The position numbers were made by a program, and so were the translations under genes. A stretch of 64,000 nt of DNA from the NCBI RefSeq assembly GCF_905475395.1, contig NC_058342.1, positions 24,214,640-24,278,639 on the forward strand, read 5' to 3'. Shown here piece after piece: positions 59,397 to 64,000 of the stretch; the first letter of the stretch is position 1, and the number at the start of each line of letters is the position of its first letter. The notes beneath the pieces were generated by a model. The model saw nothing but the letters and a program-made list of their open reading frames with translations. It was not told the origin of the DNA and searched no databases. The DNA comes from Chrysoperla carnea. Taxonomy: Eukaryota > Arthropoda > Insecta > Neuroptera > Chrysopidae.

Positions 59397-60338
59397 TTAT
59401 AAATGTGAAAGTAAGGATGTTTGTTTGTTTGTTACGCTTTCACGCAAAAATTAGCGAATGGATTTAAATGAAACTGTTTAAAAATATATCTCATACATCA
59501 GAATGACACATGAGCTTTAATTTATAAAGATCATCTCTATCAATGATCATCATTTTAAACCATAAATTAAATATTTCTATAAATAATTTATAAAAGTAAA
59601 TGACAAAAAATTCATGGCCATCTATTCTGAACTACTACTCAATGAATTATGACTTATAAAAATTGAAAATTTTGCAAATATTTTAGCTGTGTAAAACAAT
59701 TCCTCCAGGGTCATGGAAGGGGAATAAGTGAGATCAAGAAAGGTGAAGGCTATAGAGCGATGGTTTTTATACCATGCATATATGTAATATGCAAGGTATA
59801 TTAAGTTTAGTCCCAAGTTCGTAACGCTTAAAAATATTGATGCTATGAACCAAATTTTGATAAAGGTGTTCATAAAATCACCTAATTAGTCCATTTCCGG
59901 TTGTCTGTCTATCGTCTGTCTGTCCGTCTGTCATCACGATTACTCAAAAACGAAAAAAGATATCAAACTGAAATTTTTATAGCGTACTGAGGACGTAAAA
60001 AGTGAGATCAAGTTCGTAAATGAGCCACATAGGTCAATTGGGTCTTGGGTCCGTAGGATCCACCTTGTAAACCGTTAGAGATAGAACAAAAGTTTAAATG
60101 TAAAAAATGTTCCTTATAAAAAATGTAACTGTTTACGTGTACGGGCGCAAATTATGCGTAAATTGTATAGTATGTATTATATGGGAATATCAGTTATATA
60201 TGTGTGACATGTATGTATGTGTAATGTGATAGAGTCATCAATACTGTCTATGCATGGTATTTCAACAATTAACTCAGTCAATTGTATGTTTTCACTTGTT
60301 AATTTTAAGCCCAGTGAAGTCGACGGGTATCAAGCTAG
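59397..60338 (+). mobile_element. Hel1 with nested Rep1
   Basis: Starts TCCCTATATATTATAAATG after an A and ends 'gacgggtatcaagctag' before a T, the A^T insertion and TC...CTAG ends expected of a Helitron. The 5' part has 'gttacgctttcacgcaaaaa'. The 3' part is split by a Rep1 insertion (59768-60301): 'ggctatagagcgatgg' before it and 'ttttaagcccagtgaag' after it are contiguous in the fragment at 5962-6026. No Rep/helicase coding, so non-autonomous. Confidence 0.75.
59768..60301 (-). mobile_element. Rep1, full length, nested
   Basis: Hairpin end 'ataccatgcatatatg'; 'ggttgtctgtctatcgtctg'; 'cttgggtccgtagg' with the GGGTCC/GGATCC dyad; far end 'gtcaattgtatgttttcact'. It sits inside Hel1, so this insertion is younger than that Hel1 copy. 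Confidence 0.85.
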
Positions 60339-60339
60339 T

Positions 60340-61063
60340 ATTATTATAACTGTTGTACATAAAAACATAAATGATTTGCATATAAATGACAAAATTGAAT
60401 TATTAACAACAAAATGAACGTATATGTTAACGTAATAAGAATAATTTTTATTTAAGGACATAGAAAACTTTTCGGTGAGAACAATTAGGTAAATCTTAAT
60501 GAGAACTTTTAATTGTATGGTTAAGGATTTAACAACAAAAGTTTAAGCAGTTTTCTGTGTTATTTTGATGGTAATGTGGGATTTAAGACCATACATAAGA
60601 ATTACATAAGATATCTCATAAAATTACTTAGTACTGAATTAGTAGTTATGTTTGTTTGTGTACGATTGAAGTAGGAGGGGGGAGTATACACTGTTATGAT
60701 ATTTTATATTATGTAATTATGTTATAATTTTTAACACCCTACTTGTTTTCTTAAATGTAGAACTTAGATATACAGTAGAACCTGGTTAAGAGAGTAAGGT
60801 TATGTATGCACTTGAGGAAGGCAGGTCGAGGGGAAACTTGCAATTCTAAATGTATGGAACTTCTTTGCCATTACCATCTTTAAAGAACAAAATTTAATCG
60901 AGTGAAATTTTAATAATATTTACCACCCCTCAAGCATAAAATCCCTTTAGTATTATGAAAAAAGTTAATAAACATTGAATGATTACGTTGCCGTTGTTTC
61001 TTGTATTATGTCCACTGACAACTGATTATGTCATTTGTTAATCGTTTGAAAGTCAAAATAAAA
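60340..61063. other. Mostly unassigned; pogo end fragment
   Basis: 60773-60797 reads CAGTAGAACCTGGTTAAG, preceded by TA, a terminus like those at 16060 and 34090. No partner end is clear. The rest is unassigned. Confidence 0.5.
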
Positions 61064-61605
61064 ATAAGTGAAAACAAACAATTGACTGAGTTAGTTGTTA
61101 AAATACCTTGTATAAACAGTGTTGATTACTCTATCACACATGTCACAAATACATAACTGATAATCCCATTAATACATACTATACAATTTGCGCCCTCACG
61201 GGTAGACAGTGATGTTTACGAAAAAATGTTTCATACAAAAGTTAGTTTGTTTTTTATAAGGAATATTTACACTGAAACTTTGTTCTTTCTGTAACGGTTT
61301 ACAAGATGGGTCCTACGGACCAAAGACCCAGTTGCCCTATGTTGCTCATTTACGAACTTGATCTCACTTTTTAAGTCCTGATTACGCTGTAAAAATTTCA
61401 GCTTCATATCTTTTTTCGTTTTTTAATTATCGTATTGATACACAGACGGGCAGACAGATAGACAAACAACCGAAAATGGGCTAATTAAGTGATTCTAAGA
61501 ACACCTATAGCAAAATTTTGTTCATTGCATCAATATTTTTAAGCATTACAAACTTGGGACTAAACTTAGTATACCTTGCCTATTAAATATATGAATGGAA
61601 TAAAA
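61064..61605 (+). mobile_element. Rep1, full length
   Basis: Start AATAAGTGAAAACAAACAA; 'gcgccctcacgggtagacag'; 'tttttaattatcgtattg' then 'gacgggcagacagatagac'; end 'cctattaaatatatgaatgg'. The closing hairpin is degraded. Confidence 0.8.
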
Positions 61606-61817
61606 AATGTAGGCGTGATTTTAATGACGTTTGGTATAGGTCATCACTACCGTTAAATTAGTGCGTATATCATTCGTTTTTTATAATTTTCTTATCGCTA
61701 CGACAATAGTTATTTAAGATTTTTTTTGTGATTTTAGCTAGCTTCCATGTAGGTCTATGTTAAAAGTGCTAACTTTAGGAATTTTTTTAAGCGAAAACTT
61801 GCCATTGTCTCACATAT

Positions 61818-61917
61818 CTAAGTATGTATAAAGAAATATCTGTCTCATTTACAGAGGGTTCCATTAATAGAGGTCAGAATATAGGTGATTTACTTTATAG
61901 AGGTACGATTATTAAAA
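61818..61917. mobile_element. Pogo-type element fragment
   Basis: 'tctgtctcatttacagaggg', 'ttccattaatagaggtcaga' and 'tttatagaggtacgattatt' match 34183-34268 of the pogo element. About 100 bp remains. Confidence 0.65.
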
Positions 61918-63018
61918 AAAGAAAGAGAGGTGCCGTGAGACGCTTGGATAATTTTGAATTATGGTTATTAATCTCAAACTCTTTGAATTAAAGAAAAAGT
62001 CACTAAACTGAAATTAGTCATGCTTTTTTAAACGAATATTTTGATTAGTTTTAAGTTTCTGGTAAAATAAATATAAATTTTACTTTAAAACATGTATTAA
62101 AGCCCTAATTTGTCATTGCACCTTTGTGGTCTTTGGAACAATTTCTCATCCGAGTAAGTTTTAGCTTTTCATCTTCTGTTTTCCGCATAGGCTAGCACAA
62201 ACTAATCAGGTATCATTAATTTATTGGAATATAAGCAACTGACCATTTCCAAGTCTGCAAGGTTGATTTTTGTATCATAAAAAACGTCAATTATAAACGA
62301 AAGACTTTGACGTTTATAATATGTATACAAAATTTAGTAAACAAATATAAATAATCAAACAATCAGGTTTAACTGACATACGTTTTTCATTTATTTTTTG
62401 ACCAGTCTTTTGAGTAAAATCAAACAAACGTTAACATCTTTTAAAAACTGTAACAACAACTTCATTTTTGAAGAAAAATCGATTTTCCGAAGAAAGAAAA
62501 GTATACGTAGTATATGTAGTATCATTTGTGTTATCTATTAGACGGAAAATGTATGAAAAATGTAAATTTTTAATGGAAAAAAGAATATAAAAATACTTGG
62601 GTATTGAAGAAAATTGAGTAACCAATGGTCATTTTTATGTTCGAATGAATAAAGAACAGCTTATGCTTCTGTTTGTGTCTACGTTATATCTAGGTCTGTC
62701 TGTATGTCTGCTTGGTTTGTCCGTTCATCTACCGTATGTTATAGGTTGTATTTACGTGGAAAATAAAATGTAAATGATAAATTACCTTTAGACACCCTTA
62801 GAGAATTTCTTATTTACAATTTCGATCATTATCCGATTTTATGTTTCGACTTAGGAACTTTTAGTACATTTTTATGACATTTGTTACAGGCTGAATTTTT
62901 TATTTACAATTATAATCTTGTGCATCATAATGGATACGTATACGAAAAACTAGAACCTTTACAAACTGTGGAAGCTGATCATATCGGGTGACTTTTACGT
63001 AAATGATTTTCTCAATTT
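61918..63018. other. Unassigned stretch
   Basis: No gene or family recognised. Frames at 62431-62625 and 62900-63088 lack motifs; the second overlaps SINE1. Confidence 0.45.
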
Positions 63019-63031
63019 TTTCAAAGGGATA

Positions 63032-63320
63032 GGTTAGATTTATTGGCTGTTCACGGAGGACATACTTACGATATATATGGTAGCCCATTGGGATACCATA
63101 TATGTGTTATACCATCTTTTCACTGATAATTTCATTTATCAGCTCCTCAATTTTAGAGGCTGAGTGCACCTCCTTCATGCATATACCATGCACTACACCA
63201 GCCCATCACAACTATTAATTAAAGTAATTTTGTTGCGACGGCGTTAATGTGAACCTGCTATCCTAAGCATACAACGGACGAAATTGGTTACTCCTTAACC
63301 AATTGAGCTAATAGAGCGAC
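63032..63320 (-). mobile_element. SINE1 with perfect target-site duplication
   Basis: 289 bp in minus orientation, flanked by a perfect 13-bp direct repeat TTTCAAAGGGATA (63019-63031 and 63321-63333). The head has A box TAGCTCAATTGG and a mutated B box region ('ggttcacattaac'). The body matches the other copies ('gaggctgagtgcacctcctt'). The tail beside the left duplication is 'ggttag'. Confidence 0.92.
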
Positions 63321-63359
63321 TTTCAAAGGGATAAAAAATTGGTAAAATATTTTTTTGTT

Positions 63360-64000
63360 TCCGATTTGGATAGAAATTATTTTCTAGTGTAATTTTGATC
63401 CAAATAATTTAAAAATCGGATTCCTTTGGTGAGTAGCCACCCAAAGTCGTATAAGAAAAGTGGTATCCCTAAGTAATTTCAGTTCAATAATCACGTGGAA
63501 AAATAAGACTTTTATAAAAAATTTTAGGGTATATCTCAATAATTACTTATTTAATCCTTGAATGAACACGATTTTTTAATTTTATGGGTCAAAATTACTC
63601 TGCAAACTATGTTTCATGAAATTCTGGAACAAAAAATTTTGTGTGATTTTTTCTAAGAAATAAAACCCTTAAGAGAATTGTAAAAATCGAGAAAAAACTT
63701 TTTATCCCCGATTTCGATAAAAATAACTTTCTAGAGTAACTCTGATTCCTTAAGAAAATATTCAAAAATTGGGATAATTTCTAAATATCTATTTTGATAG
63801 GAATCATTTTCCAGGGTAACTTTAACTAACGAAACGCAAAAATTGGGTTAATTTGACGACCAAGTGAATAGTTTTTGAGGTAGTGTCCAAAGTCGCTCCA
63901 GATATAACGATATCTCAAAAATTATTCGTCCAATCGTTAAATGAACCCGATTTTTGTATTTTTGGGTTGAAAAAGAATAATTTTTCCGGTTTTTCCGAGA
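63360..64000. repeat. Degenerate tandem-like repeats at window edge
   Basis: Similar words recur: 'gatttggatagaaattattt' (63365), 'gatttcgataaaaataactt' (63706) and 'ttttgataggaatcatttt' (63794), each followed by 'ctag/ccag..gtaa'. 'ctcaataattacttattt' and 'ctcaaaaattattcgtcc' also pair up. Spacing is irregular (341 and 88 bp). Possibly a decayed satellite continuing outside the window. Confidence 0.35.

Noticed and set aside
1-64000. CRISPR array, bacterial operon, provirus or endogenous virus
   Set aside because: No regularly spaced repeats with unique spacers, no ribosome-binding-site-led gene series, and no viral polymerase or capsid frames were seen; the content is eukaryotic repeats.

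Overview
The window looks like insect (at least arthropod) nuclear DNA. It is very AT-rich and has no long open frames. It carries an insect-type 5.8S rRNA copy, eukaryotic tRNA genes without encoded CCA, tRNA-derived SINEs, a decayed LINE with RNase H, a pogo/Tigger relic, Helitron-like and hAT-like non-autonomous elements, and short TTAGG runs matching the common insect telomere unit. I cannot place the order. I see no intact protein-coding gene. This is an intergenic or intronic repeat desert, with at most one exon-like segment (minus strand, 40105-40229) that is unproven.

Layout. 1-5 kb: Rep1 copies and a Helitron-like copy. 5.2-5.4 kb: two tRNA-Ile(AAT) copies. 5.8-8.4 kb: Rep1 copies, one inside a TTAA-flanked element. 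8.7-9.5 kb: LINE 3' end. 10.4-11.5 kb: foldback FB1 abutting Rep2. 15.1-15.7 kb: foldback with a perfect 100-bp inverted repeat. 16.1 kb: pogo-type MITE full of iterated motifs. 17.9-23.8 kb: Helitron-like, FB1, Rep1 and Rep2 copies. 26-30 kb: Rep2, Rep1, Helitron-like, SINE1 and a TTAA foldback. 31.6-31.8 kb: two tRNA-Ala(CGC) copies. 33.5-36.8 kb: TTAA1/Rep1, pogo element with transposase relic, SINE1, (ATT)n, hAT1. 38-43.7 kb: Rep1, Rep2, exon candidate, hAT1, FB6. 44.5-45.6 kb: FB4 and the solitary 5.8S copy. 46-50.9 kb: Rep1, SINE2, hAT1. 52.2-56.7 kb: FB3, SINE1, TTAA1, hAT1. 57.5-61.9 kb: Rep1, Helitron-like with a nested Rep1, pogo fragments. 63.0-63.3 kb: SINE1 with a perfect target-site duplication.

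The main theme is modularity. The roughly 550-bp Rep1 family has about 18 recognisable copies or pieces. Its core, which holds a GTCTGTC/GACAGAC tract and a GATATC block, also sits inside hAT1 elements with different ends, in the foldback FB6 and in TTAA1 elements. All families were defined by comparing copies within this window. Family names (Rep1, Rep2, hAT1, Hel1, FB1-FB6, TTAA1, SINE1, SINE2) are local labels, not database names.
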